From Eublepharis macularius (lineage: Eukaryota > Chordata > Lepidosauria > Squamata > Eublepharidae), in the NCBI RefSeq assembly GCF_028583425.1, contig NC_072801.1, positions 17,814,001 through 17,878,000 on the forward strand: 64,000 nt of DNA, written 5' to 3'. A program made the translations under genes and the position numbers. The notes below the pieces were generated by a model. It made no database searches. It was given only the letters and a program-made list of their open reading frames with translations, and had not been told where the DNA came from. Below, piece by piece: positions 1-10,801 of the stretch (its first letter is position 1; every line of letters begins with the position of its first letter).

Positions 1-533
1 GTTTTTCTCAGAGTTGTGATGGCTGACCATATGATCTCTGTAGCTATTTCAGTATTGCTTATTTACTGTAATGAGTGGTTTTTAGAGTCGTTTTTAGTCT
101 TGCATGAATCTTTGTACTTGATTTCATTTTAGAGTGCTAATTGCCTTGTCGGCCTTGCAAGGCAGAAAGGGGTAGTCATATTGTTAGAATTAACTTTAAG
201 TAGTGCTGCCCTGTTTGGGAAAGGGGAATCGTATTGGACAGCCTGCCTTCTCTGTAATGTGACCTTTTTTTAGCAGATAGGCAGAAACCAGGAATCCTCA
301 TTTCAAATGGCACCTCTGCCATAAACTCAGAGATGTTAGACAAGCCATCTTCTGTCCTCATTCCCTGTAACTCTGGCCTGCCTTTCAGGGCCGTTGTCTG
401 CATCACGGTGGTAACATGTAGTGGTGTGCAACCAGGAGGAATTCCAAGTCTATTAAAGGCACTCGAGCTGCTGTTGCAAGAGATATTTTGCAATCCTAAT
501 ACAACTTTATCATTCTGGTTTTCTCTCACACAG
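1..533 (+). other. GSPT1: GSPT1 intron (partial)
   Basis: Non-coding sequence before the GSPT1 penultimate coding exon. It ends in a pyrimidine-rich tract and a CAG acceptor at 531-533. I see no other exon and no clear repeat in it. Open frames here (for example 176-598 minus) lack homology I recognise and overlap the exon on the wrong strand. Confidence 0.8.
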
Positions 534-1452
534 GCCTTAATCTGTCTGGTAGACAAAAAATCAGGAGAGAAAAGCAAGACACGGCCCCGTTTCGTCAAGC
601 AAGATCAAGTCTGTATTGCCCGTTTAAGGACAGCAGGAACCATCTGCCTTGAGACCTTCAAAGACTTCCCTCAGATGGGTCGCTTCACTTTACGAGATGA
701 GGGTAAGATAGCTTGAGAAAATGGCCCCCAGTTAGCCCTTAGGTGCATGAAGAACCATGCACACCAGAATGCCAGAACCAGCCATTGCTGGTTGAAGAAT
801 GGCAAAATTAAGAAAGGGGTTCTGGACGCCAGCTGCTTCTGAAACAGGCTGCACTTGCTCGTCTTTTCTCTCTAAGCCAGAGAGGTATTGGTTTCATTAT
901 GAGGAATTTCCTTGAGGAGGAGGGAGTGGAGCAGCCGTTGCTGCCCGTGCATCAGAGGGCATCTTCTAAAGCTGCCTTGGCCTTATGAGGAGCTGCTGCC
1001 ATGTGGTTCCTCCCTGGGCACAAAGGTAGTCAGAAATTGCCGTGGAGGGAGCTGTAACACACACCACCTTCCTATGCCCCTTCCTGTGTCCCCTGGAAAG
1101 CCGCCCCTGTAGGTCGAGGGGCCCTGTGAAAGAGGATGGGCGTAATACCAAAGGCTGCAGCTGGAGGAGAAAATCAGCAGCAGCTGCCTTCCTCTCCTGT
1201 TACGCAAGAGCAGATGTGGGGAGGGATTTCAGCCAGTCCCCCCCCCCTTCTTGCTTCCCTGACTCCTCAAGAGCAGCTGTGCAAAGCCCAAAGATGGGTG
1301 AAATGGGAGCGTCCCACTGATGGTTCGGCAGGGTCCATCCCTGTGCAAACCATTGTGATTTTGTTCTAACAGCCATGTCTGTATTTATTTATTGCCTAGG
1401 TAAGACCATTGCAATTGGGAAAGTTCTGAAACTGGTTCCGGAGAAGGACTGA
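534..1452 (+). CDS. GSPT1: GSPT1 / eRF3a, last two coding exons
   Basis: C-terminal end of the GTPase eRF3a, which partners eRF1 in cytoplasmic translation termination and links to poly(A)-binding protein and mRNA decay. Two exons are seen: 534-702 (acceptor CAG at 531-533, donor GTAAGA at 703) and 1400-1452 (acceptor TAG, stop TGA 1450-1452). The phase-1 junction joins a glycine codon. The 73 residues start ALICLVDKKSGEKS, contain RFVKQDQVCIARLRTAG and MGRFTLRDEGKTIAIG, and end VLKLVPEKD. They match the end of human GSPT1 essentially residue for residue from memory. This is the final beta-barrel (EF-Tu domain III type) that contacts eRF1. All earlier exons lie left of the window. The neighbour downstream is RSL1D1 in the same orientation, as in human 16p13. 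Confidence 0.97.
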
Positions 1453-3136
1453 GCCTCGCTTTCAACCAGCCTGCACAAAAATACTGTGAGGGGGGGAAAT
1501 TGACTCTGCAAAAGCCGACTTCACATTGCCGCCGCCTTCTCCTTCCCATCGATAACCTCTTCTCCCTATATTTTGCAACGACAAATTTCACAGCAAAGGT
1601 CCACATTATGTCAGCTTTCTCATATTGAGAGCTCTGCTATGCCACTGTTGAATTTTTTTCCCCCAAAGATTTTTTTTTCTCCTCCTCCTAAATTCTGCTT
1701 CCTTGGAAAGATTTGGCAATAGCTTTGTAAGTGATGTGGACATAATTGCCTAGAATTATGAAAATCTATAGGATTTATGTTTAATTCCCCCTTCCCCATC
1801 CCAGCATATTAAAAACATTTTTCAAGGCAGATCATTCGGTGCGTGCACAGGTTACAAAGACAATTACCATGTTAATAAACTATTCAATTTGAAATCTTTT
1901 TTTTCAGTATCTTAATTGCTTTTGAATAATGTTTCTATCCAGATGTAACACCCTTGCGTTTAGCTTTTAACCTGCCCAGTAATCTGAGCCATCAATTTAC
2001 TTGGGCTTTTCTAAATCTTCCTTACCCAACTCCTCCCCATCGGCCCAAGCCAAGTTTTAAATGAAGCAATTCGACAATTGACAAAATTTGTACTAAAGGA
2101 AAAAAAACCCCTCTGTTTTGCCCTTTCCTTATGGTGGCTTAAAAAAAAATACTTTAAATATGTTCATGCAAGTACGGTACTATTTAATTAGCATTGCATC
2201 ATTTTGTAGCTACAAAAGAAAAACAGTTTTGAGTTGACTATACCAGAGTGTTTTGGCTCTGGTACCGAGCTGCATTTGGCTGCTGTATCTGCTCAAAAGT
2301 ACAGCATTAAATTCCTTCAGGCAGAAAATGCTAACCCATAATAAGGACTGTCACGCGGTCACTCTGGCAAAAAGGCTGCAAATGGAACTCAAGGATCAAG
2401 TCGAGATGATCCGCAGTCAGTCTGGTTCATCTTTAGAAAACTTGAGAATCCTTGCTTTTTAAAGAGACATCGGAAATAAGCAGAGTAGATGTTTAAGATG
2501 TTCACTGTTCTCTCAGCTGACGAGTGCCACTTCTTTAATTTAACTGAAAAGGTTTTGCTGGGTTAAAATTTTGAGAGAAAGTAGAATCAAGCACATTCTA
2601 TCATTTGTTTGCACATCAAAGCAAATTTGCATTGGATAAAAGCAATAGACAACTTAGAGTCCTGTGTGGTTACAATTTGAAAGAACAAAAGTGGCAAACT
2701 TGTACTTAGCTGTAGGCTGGGTGTGAATTCTGTACTGGCGGTATTAAAAGTGGAGTGGAAGGTACTCAAGAAGGGCAGTCTCCCATGCTTAGGTTCTGTT
2801 AGACCGATTTCTGACATGTTCAAAATGCTTCTCCCCCAATTAAATACCTTTTTTGCAGTTTTTGTATGTACAAAATAGTAATGTGCCCTCCCCCCTCCCC
2901 TTATCTAATTCTGGAGTCCCAGGACTGTTCCATTTCACAAAAAAAACCCCCTCAGAATTCAAAAAATATTTGCCCTTCTTTTTGTTTCTTTGTAACTGTG
3001 GAATTCCCATCCATTTCATATTAAGGCTACATTGTATGGACAGAGCAAAAGTTTAATTGTCCTTCAATTTCATATGACTACACTTGTAGCTACCGTAATG
3101 CATGAAATTTAAATAAATTTTATTATGTCTGCAAAT
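1453..3136 (+). other. GSPT1: GSPT1 3' UTR with poly(A) signal
   Basis: AT-rich sequence follows the stop codon with no recognisable transposon in it, as expected of a long conserved 3' UTR. A canonical AATAAA lies at 3112-3117 and is followed by a T- and TG-rich stretch, giving a likely cleavage site near 3130-3136. The exact end is inferred. The first 300 bases are poor in repeats compared with everything after 4680. Confidence 0.75.
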
Positions 3137-4680
3137 TTCCTGAGCTTTTATTTTTTTCCTGGGATTCTAAAAACTTTACATCAAAACAACTTTTCTTTTA
3201 AAGTAAGATTGTAGATCTTTTCTCTCTTTTTTAAACTTCAAAATAACGTGGGGGGGAAACCTGTTGGTTTTTCAAAAAATGCCCACTGTGAATTTCATGC
3301 TTCCACCCCTTTCCTGATTTTTGGAGAACATTTTTTTGAAGTAGCCTTCTTAGTAAATGAAAATGCTTGTACAGAGATGGAGTCTTGAGAATGAGTGACA
3401 GCGTTTTTTTTAAAAAGTATTTTTTAAAACTGCACCAAGTTTATGACATGCAGTTATCATTGCAGTATTATTCTCAGGACCACGTCATTGGAAATGAAAG
3501 GGGTTTTATTCATGAACAATAATGACTAGGCGCTTGCCTTTAATTGTACCAGCACTACTCGATGTACCGCAAGACATATCTGCCAATTCAAGAGCTCTAC
3601 CCAAATACCTGTTCAGGTTTTAAGTGTGTGGGGCCTCGTTGTCCGTTCCCCCATTCTTTGCTGAGGAAGAGATGGGAGTCTTTGACCCGCAATGGGAAAC
3701 GAGCTTCCAGCTCCGATTCCTCTGTCAGCTTTTGCTTGCAAGGTGCATTTTCCACAAGTCAGTGGAAGCAAGCATCTTTTCCTAATGGCACTAAAGCCAA
3801 TGGGATTGTTCTTTAATTTATAGTAGATAGGTAAGAACACTGTGGGGCAGAAATCAAGGCAAGGGATTTCACTTCTCCTCAAAGAACAGATAAGGACCGA
3901 GCATCTTCTAGGGGGACTATAATGCTGATTAGAGGAGGGGAGGAATAGGTGCTCAAGATCCAAACAGTATCTTAGATCTGGGATGGTTGGGCGATTTGCC
4001 AGTTGCTCCCTATGCCAAGATTCCACACAGGCCCTGATATTGTGTACAATTATCTGCACAGAGGTAGATTTCTTGAAAACAATTTGTTTTAGTGAAACAT
4101 TTATGTCTCAAGTTCTTGATGCACAAGGGTCAGGGGGAAGGGTTCCTCCAAAAATGAAATATCACCATAAAAATGCAGCAATATCCTTAAAGAAAGAGAT
4201 GGACCATCTATGTGCTGGGGGCATGACCAACAGGCTGCAGGTCACATGTGGCCCACTGTCCCAGTCCATGTCAGCCAAAATCTCCCCCCTTCTTGCGGGG
4301 GGGCAGGTGAAAGGGGTGCTTCAAGCAGATGGAAACTGGCTCCTCTCAGGAAAGGAAGAGCTGTTGTGGTCACACAGCATCTCAGTAGGAGCGCTGACAT
4401 CTTGCCGAAGAAGCCCTTCTCCCAGGAGACATCTGGTCTAGGGGGAGTACCCTTCAGTTGCTATGGTGACTGCAACACCTTGGCGTTACTTTCTGCCTCA
4501 GCTTCATCCTCAATTTAGGAGGGATGGAGAAGCCTTGGTGGGTGAAGTCCATTTACCCACCAAGTAAATGGGCCTTACTTTTGAGTAAACACGCAAAAGA
4601 TTGCACTGCAAAACTTAAACCACAGCTTCTAGTAAGAGAATGTTTTCCTCCATTTTTTTTAAAGCCAAAGCAGCAGTAGC
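3137..4680. other. intergenic, nothing recognised
   Basis: Sequence downstream of the GSPT1 poly(A) signal. Short overlapping frames on both strands (about 3613-4059 minus and 3983-4441 plus) show no domain, splice context or codon pattern I can support. No clear SINE or LINE boundary is visible. Confidence 0.5.
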
Positions 4681-4681
4681 T

Positions 4682-5210
4682 AGTTTAGTTTATTACATTT
4701 TTATCCTACCCTCCCCGCCTGCAGACTCAGGGCGGCTCGCAGCACATTTAAATACAAACATTTAAATATACCATTAAATCACAAGAAAACATATAAAACC
4801 AATCAGAAGACAGTGGCATCAGTACTCACAGAAGAGAATATACTCAAACCATAAAATGCAGATGGTAAAAAAGATAGAACGATCATACAGCAGCACAGGT
4901 AAAGGAGACACCGTTCAGCCTCAGCCATAGGCCTGGCGGAACAACTGTAATAAGTCCCGCAGTGCTCAAGTCTCTAGTGGGAGGGAGTTCCACCGGGTCA
5001 GAGCAACAGGGCCAGGACACCCCCCAGCCAGGGACCACCAGCAACTGCTTGTCAGCCACATGCAAAGCTCTCTGGAAGATGTATCGGGAGAGGCGGTCCC
5101 ACAGGTATCTATATAATCACAACCAGAGGTTTCTATAAGGATGGGGCCTGGTGATTTCACGAGGCATCAGTGGTGTATCTACAGCCATGGCCAATTCTGC
5201 CCTATAGAAC
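4682..5210 (-). repeat. old LINE 3' end (CR1/L2-like)
   Basis: Read on the minus strand, the unit ends with the widespread reptile motif GAGCCGCCCTGAGTCTGC followed by a GGGTAGGAT...AATAAA-like tail at 4690-4745. Its upstream part contains GAGAGCTTTGCATGTGGCTG and GGGACCGCCTCTCCCG, sequence typical of degenerate CR1/L2-type copies. The family name is tentative. A GGCGGGGTATGAG tail from another SINE follows at about 5315-5400. Confidence 0.4.
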
Positions 5211-5577
5211 TGTCTGAGCAGAGAACGTCCATATAAAGCTAATAACAACCAATGATCAATAATGAAATCCGTTTTTTTTTTAAAGAAAAAGCAGAAGCAA
5301 CAATTTCCCCTTGTTGAATGAGGGCTGCCTTGAGTCAGCATTTGGTGACGGGAAAGGCGGGGTATGAGTATTTTAAGAAATAAAATATTAATAAAATAAA
5401 AAGCTAATCACAGCCCCCAAAACTACTTCACCGGAGTGGGAGAGAGGGTGTATGAAAATTTTTTAAAGGCCTATAGGGAGAGAAATTGTTTTTTTCTTCA
5501 TCTGGAATCTAAAGCTATATAGATTAAGTGCCATGCGAACATTTGTGGGGGAAGGAATTCTAGAGTTGCAGGGAGGC

Positions 5578-5771
5578 AGAGTTGCCAACTCTGGCCTGAG
5601 AAATTCCTGGAGATTTGGGAGCGGTGTCTGGGGAAGGGGTGTTCCACCTAGAATCTATGATATACTGTAGACTCTGCCCTCAGAAGCTTCCATTTTCTCC
5701 AGGGGAACTGATCTCCGCAGTCTAGAGAACTCCAGGAGAACGCCAGGTCCCATGTGGAAGTTGGCAACTCT
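5578..5771. mobile_element. MITE with AGAGTTGCCAAC inverted termini
   Basis: The left end AGAGTTGCCAACTC and the right end GTTGGCAACTCT are inverted copies. The interior has CCTGGAGATTTGGGAG and TTTTCTCCAGGGGAACTGA, the hallmark of a very common squamate non-autonomous DNA element. The flanks GGGAGGC and GTGGAGGC may be a decayed 8-bp target duplication, which would fit a hAT origin. Confidence 0.65.
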
Positions 5772-6720
5772 AGTGGAGGCCACCGCAAAGAAGGCTCTGA
5801 TTTTGCTAGCCAATCACCGTACTTCCAAAGGTGTGGGATGGAGGAAGAAGTTGCAATTTAAAGAGTCAAAAAGGGAGGTGCAAAGCTGAAAAGCTTGCCA
5901 CTTCCCCTCCCTCACTCCTTGAGGGCATTTCACCCACCGGGGCTCTGATAGCAGACACAAGTTATACAGGTATCACTTATTTCTAGCTGAAGTAAACAGA
6001 AACGTGAGGTGCAAGTTGGGGGGGGGAGGGTGAGAAAATCTTCTGCCTTGTTAAGAAGGCCTCCTTGCCTCTAGTCAGACGCAGCCTGTACATTTTTGAA
6101 GGCAGCAAAACAACAACACCAGAAGTCTCATTCAAAGGAAATTAAACCCGAGTGCGCTGCCTTGGAAATTCTTCTCACTGCTCTGGGAGCACAAATATTT
6201 CCGGAGTGGCGTGGGAGCAGAGAAGGGATCATGGCAACCACGCCATCTGGGGAATGTTTAAATTGGGTGTGAACCAGCATTTCCGCGTTATTGATCACTT
6301 AACTCTTCCAGACCTCCTTCAACCCCACCAGCAGATTTAAAACCAACCGCCGGTTTTCATTGGTACGCATAGCCAGCTCATCTGTTTTGCATGCTGACAG
6401 ATGTTTCCTACCCTGCCTATAATTTTGGACAAGACTTGCCTTGATCATCTCCAATTAAGACTCATCACAGACAAACCTCCCGTCAAGCCCTCCGTCTGTA
6501 GCCTATCAAAGCTTAACAGGGCCGACTGCAGCAAATTCCTCTATTAAATGAAGCATAGCCTGGCCTGATCAAGATCTTCCATGCCAAATATTCTTCTGCA
6601 CTAATATTTTAACGTAAGGGTGAAGATGTCAGGCAGGAGTGAAGCAGCCCTTTAACTTACTGGGAAAGTCCCCGGTGGGTGCTTGTCCTGGAGGGCCACT
6701 GGCAGTAGGGAGCAGGCTTA

Positions 6721-6922
6721 GAGCCAAGCTACAAGGGATGCCTGACACAGGTTGGACACTTGTCAGCTCACCTCAAGTTTTGATGGGAAATGTAGGTGTC
6801 CTGGTTTTACAGCTTGGCTCTCCATTACAGCTGCAAGACCAGGATGCCTACATTTCCCATCAAAACTTGAGGAAAGCTGACGAGTGTCCAACCTGTGTCA
6901 GGCGTTACTTGTAGTTTGGCTC
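6721..6922. mobile_element. foldback element, 202 bp, TNA target duplication
   Basis: Nearly the whole element is a perfect hairpin. The left arm starts GAGCCAAGCTACAAG and the right arm ends TTGTAGTTTGGCTC, with TTTGATGGGAAATGTAGG repeated in inverted form. It is flanked by TTA on the left and TGA on the right. It shares termini with the elements at 23563, 28919 and 55997. No transposase is encoded. Confidence 0.75.
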
Positions 6923-6995
6923 TGAGCCGAGGCCCCTGCTGCACTGGCAGTACCACAGGGGTCGCTCTGCTCAGAACTGACCCCTCCACTCCAGG

Positions 6996-7298
6996 TGTCA
7001 GACAGAGATTAACCTGTCTGGCATAGAAGGTAGAGAATTACACAGTTGCAGTTTAATGTCTGCCAGGGGTTAGCCTGTCAGTCATAGAAGGTAGGGAAGT
7101 TACAGAGTTGCAGTTTAGTTTTCTAGCGTTGACAGGCTGTCAAAGGCAAGAGTTCCGTCCCGTAGGAAAAAGGGAGGGGCAAGGAGTATATAGTCAGCGT
7201 TGTTACAGTTAAACAGTCATTCTCGGCAACTGCCTTATGTTGGTTGTACTGGGATCAGGGCAGATATTTTGGGAAGATCCAATGAACAGAAACTGACA
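6996..7298 (+). mobile_element. solo LTR, 303 bp, CCAGG target duplication
   Basis: The ends TGTCAG and CTGACA are inverted and begin and end with TG/CA. They are flanked by identical 5-bp repeats CCAGG at 6991-6995 and 7299-7303. The unit contains an internal tandem duplication of about 65 bp (7010-7130, CATAGAAGGTAG twice) and a TATA-like box near 7186. No internal region adjoins it, so this is a fossil solo LTR. Whether it is ERV or Ty3/gypsy kin cannot be told. Confidence 0.75.
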
Positions 7299-7459
7299 CC
7301 AGGGCTCTTTCTCAGTCCACCCCTGATGCCAGGGGACCTGGAAGGTAAATTCTTCTACTATCTTCTATCGGGACTCAAAGCCAGGCTAAAAAAGAGTATG
7401 TGGGTTTACTCAGTTGGCCACCTGGGAGGTGCAAACCATAAAGAGAAGAGGGGCTTTCT

Positions 7460-9140
7460 TTCTTTTTTTTTTAAACAATTTTTTTTATTTTTTTAAAAAA
7501 CCAACCAACCAAACAAACAAAAACAATGTACAGAAGTAAAATAGAACAACAACAAAGTCTTAGTGAACTATATACAGTTATATGCATAGATGTGAAATTT
7601 GTGAAATGCTTTAGTTTTTATACAGGAATAAGGAAATTAGATAATAAACGTCATGCCAATATAGTTAAAACAAAGACAACTAGCATTTTTTTTTCAATTA
7701 TTTGATAGTCGTTGCTTCAAATCTGAGTAACAAAAAGTAAATGCTTAGGTGGAGAGTGATTTGTATTGGAAATGAATTCAATGAATGGTAACCATTTTGC
7801 AATAAAATCAGTTTCTTTCAAATAGTGTTCACTCTGGTATAATTCGTCATGTATTTTTTCTTGTATATAGTGGTCCCATATTTTTTCTAACCATTTTTCT
7901 GCTGTGGGAACCGTATTTGATTTCCAATGTAAAGCTAGCAAGTTCTTAGCTACAACCAAAAGGTTGCTAATTAGATCTTTTCTTATTTGTGGAATTTCGA
8001 AAGTATCCCATACATTCAAGAATATGATCTTTGGATCAAGGGGGATTTTGTAGCCCGTTATTTCTTTTATATAACATAATATATCATTCCAAAAAGGTTC
8101 TATTCGGGGGCATTCCCACCAGCAATGTTTAAACGTTCCTATATTTCCACACTCTTTCCAGCAGAGCGGAGGATTTGTTTTAGTTATTAGTGAAAGTTTT
8201 CTTGGTGTTATGTGCCATCTGTGAATGATTTTGTAATTTTGGATTTGGGAGGTAACTGTCTTTGGTTTTAGAATGTTTGCAGTCCATATTTCTCTCCATT
8301 GTTCAGGTGTTAGCTCTATGTTGCAATCTAAGTGCCAATTTGTTTGGCATTTTAGAGTTTTAATTTGGTTGAGAGATAAAAGGATGTTGTATAGTTTAGA
8401 AATTAATCCCTTTTGTTTGAGTGATTTGGTATCAAGTAGGAGTTCAAAATTGGTTGCGTTCTTTTTAAGTAATTCTTGTATTTTTATTTGTTGTAGCATG
8501 TTTGAGAGTTGAAAATAGGTAAACCAGTGAATCTTGTGTTTTATTTTTTGTTCTAATTCTATTTTGTTTATGATTCCCTTTGTTGTTGTTATATCAATTA
8601 TGCGGATCATATTTGCTTGGAGCCATATATTTTTAAAGGCTTTAGTTTGCCCTGGAGGGAACCAATGCTGTTCTATAAAAGAAGAGAATCTTGAGAATTG
8701 TGGTATAAGTTTGAATCTTGTACGATCCCAGGTATTGATTATTGATTCTAGAAAAGGGTTATTTATTTTGTGGGGTCGATCTTTTTTTGTGTTCCAAAAC
8801 ATATTTTGTATATTGCAATGTTTAAGTTCTGACTCCAAGATTGCGATCCAGTCTTATTTGCTGTAATTAAAATTTGTAATGTATTGAATAGTCTGGTGGC
8901 TGTCTGATAGAGTTCTAGATCAGGGTATTTAAAGCCTCCTTGCTGTTTTCTTAGCTTAAGAGTTTTAAAGGCTATTCTTGGATGTTTCTTCCCCCATAAG
9001 AATTGGTTTAATAATTGTTGCCATGATTTAATTTTTTTGTGGAATTGTTAACGGTATTGCCCTAAAAAAAAAGAGTAATTTTGGAAGTACAAATGACTTA
9101 ATTAGGTGGTATCGTTCTAACCATGAGGGTGTAATCCTTC
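7460..9140 (-). mobile_element. 5'-truncated L1 LINE, ORF2 C-terminus
   Basis: The minus strand encodes the reverse-transcriptase end and C-terminal region of L1 ORF2. A 373-residue frame at 8838-7717 has the cysteine motif LCWKECGNIGTFKHCWWECP and the motif GYKIPLDPKIIFLNVWDTF. Upstream, 9030-8840 encodes WGKKHPRIAFKTLK-like RT sequence that reaches this frame only after a one-base shift near 8840-8850. The 3' A-tail appears as T-runs at 7460-7492. The flanks are a 15-bp target duplication with one mismatch, GAAGAGGGGCTTTCT (7445-7459) and GAAGATGGGCTTTCT (9141-9155). Confidence 0.9.
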
Positions 9141-9489
9141 GAAGATGGGCTTTCTAACGCTTTCCTCTTCTGCGTTCCCACTGGGCTGTGCCAGCTCACA
9201 AAACCCACTACAGGAGTTTGTCCTTGGGAGCAACCTGTGCCCTAGTTGGTAGCCAGTTAGCAGTCATGCATGGATTCATAAAGATTTATGAAGTGTTCTT
9301 ATTCCCAAGTCATTTGTCCACCTCTCTCTCTCCCTCTCTCCCCCCTCAGTTTAAAAATATTTCTGTCCTACTCTTCTTAGGCTCAGGGGCTTACAATGTT
9401 ATACAAATTCAATACAGTCTAAATTGCAAAAAATAGTTGCTCTGATACAATTAAAAATCTTCACGAATTAAAACTTCTCTCCTCAGGAA

Positions 9490-10180
9490 AAAAGGGGTCT
9501 TCAGACTGTGTGACATTAGTCAAAAAAGCCAGATTTGGTCAAAAACACAACTAGAATCAAAATATAACTTTAAAATACCATGGCTCCAATATCACCAACT
9601 ACACCATTTGTTTGTAAAAACAGGATCGGCCACATTACTGGCCAGGGAGCTTACCCTGTTTGAATTCCTGTTAAAAAATAATTCTTCTGACACCAACGGG
9701 AAAATCACTATCCTTTATAAATTGCTAAACAATAAACAGTGGTCACTAATGACAACACAACAGAAGGCACGGCAAAAGGACTGTGGCTTAACAATAAATG
9801 AAAATCAATGGAATTCAATATGGTCCTCAAATCTCCATTCTTCTAAAACGTTATGTATTAAGTTGTAAGCCTTTAAATTGAATTCAAGGTAGTATTTAAC
9901 TCCTGTGAAATTATTTTATTTCAAATCAAACAATGACTTCAAGTGTTACAAGGGCTGTGGGCTGGTGAGAACATTTGTACATTGGTGGTGGTCTTGCCAA
10001 AAAATCCAGATCTTTCGGGATAAGGTGCTTGATATAGTGGGAAAAATTACAGGATATCAAATCCCCAAATGCCCAGAAACTGTATTACTCAATTTGTGGA
10101 ATAGTTTATCCATACCAGCCATTAGAAGAGATTGTCTGGAGCAGCTCCCAACTGCGCCGGACTTTTAATTATTTTTAATT
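9490..10180 (+). mobile_element. L1 LINE fragment, ORF2 C-terminal region
   Basis: Two frames in the same orientation (9608-9868 and 9905-10168) resemble the same region of L1 ORF2 as the 7460-9140 copy but are diverged from it: ENQWNSIWSSNLHSSKTL, then KCYKGCGLVRTFVHWWWSCQ and GYQIPKCPETVLLNLWNSL. It is broken by a frame interruption between the two frames and truncated at both ends. It lies head-on to the preceding L1, so the two are separate insertions. Confidence 0.8.
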
Positions 10181-10480
10181 TTTAATTATTCTTAAAACAC
10201 TATCACAGGGTCATACTGTGGACATGTGTGAAAAACACTCCCTAGCTGCTCTGAACTCAAGTTTTAGGACATCTGGGTTTGATTTGAATCTCTTTTCAGA
10301 ATCCAAAGCCAAGCAAACCTTTTGGACCACAAGCTGATTTCAATTGGGAATTCCCCCTTGCTTCAAATCAAATCTTGGGGGGGGGGGGGATTTTCCTTTC
10401 TTGCCATCCAAACCAATGTGGAACAGCAGGGATCCACAAACTTTTAGGGCAGCGCTCCAGGCTCTCGGCAAGACAGTACC

Positions 10481-10801
10481 TCCCATCAGTCAAGCTAACT
10501 GGACAGGTTTCAGCAAAACTGATTCTGCTTCCAGAGTTGTCACAAGCCTCAAATATCATTCTGAGCTTTTTTGGAGAACAGAAATTCATTAGCCTTTATT
10601 AATTCTGTTGTATTTTTCCTTATTCAAGATTTAAAAAGCAGTTCACGCCCTGCTTGCTCACCACAAGACCAGGCAGAAAACAGGAGAGAAGGTGCTCCTG
10701 AACAAAGACCTGAATTTCTTTTTGATGATCACAGTATGGAAAATCCCAGCATGTGAACAAGTAGTGAAAATGTAAAGAAGTGCACAGAAAAGGGGAGGTG
10801 G
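10481..10801 (+). pseudogene. stray duplicate of RSL1D1 exon 2 with intron flanks
   Basis: This stretch matches 17885-18202, which covers RSL1D1 exon 2 and its immediate introns, from TCCCATCAGTCAAGCTAACT through to AGGTGG. The exon core (10628-10770, aligned to 18029-18171) differs at seven of 143 bases by eye, about 95% identity. The acceptor context TATTCAAG and the donor context ATGTAAAG are both kept. The second codon is changed from AAA to TAA, so it cannot be translated as an in-frame exon from its start; the rest of the frame stays open. Because introns are included, this is a DNA-level duplication and not a retrocopy. It sits about 4.7 kb upstream of the RSL1D1 start codon in the same orientation. 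Confidence 0.9.

Noticed and set aside
8273-8866. Plus-strand frames opposite the L1 at 7460-9140
   Set aside because: Antisense of ORF2; no homology of their own.
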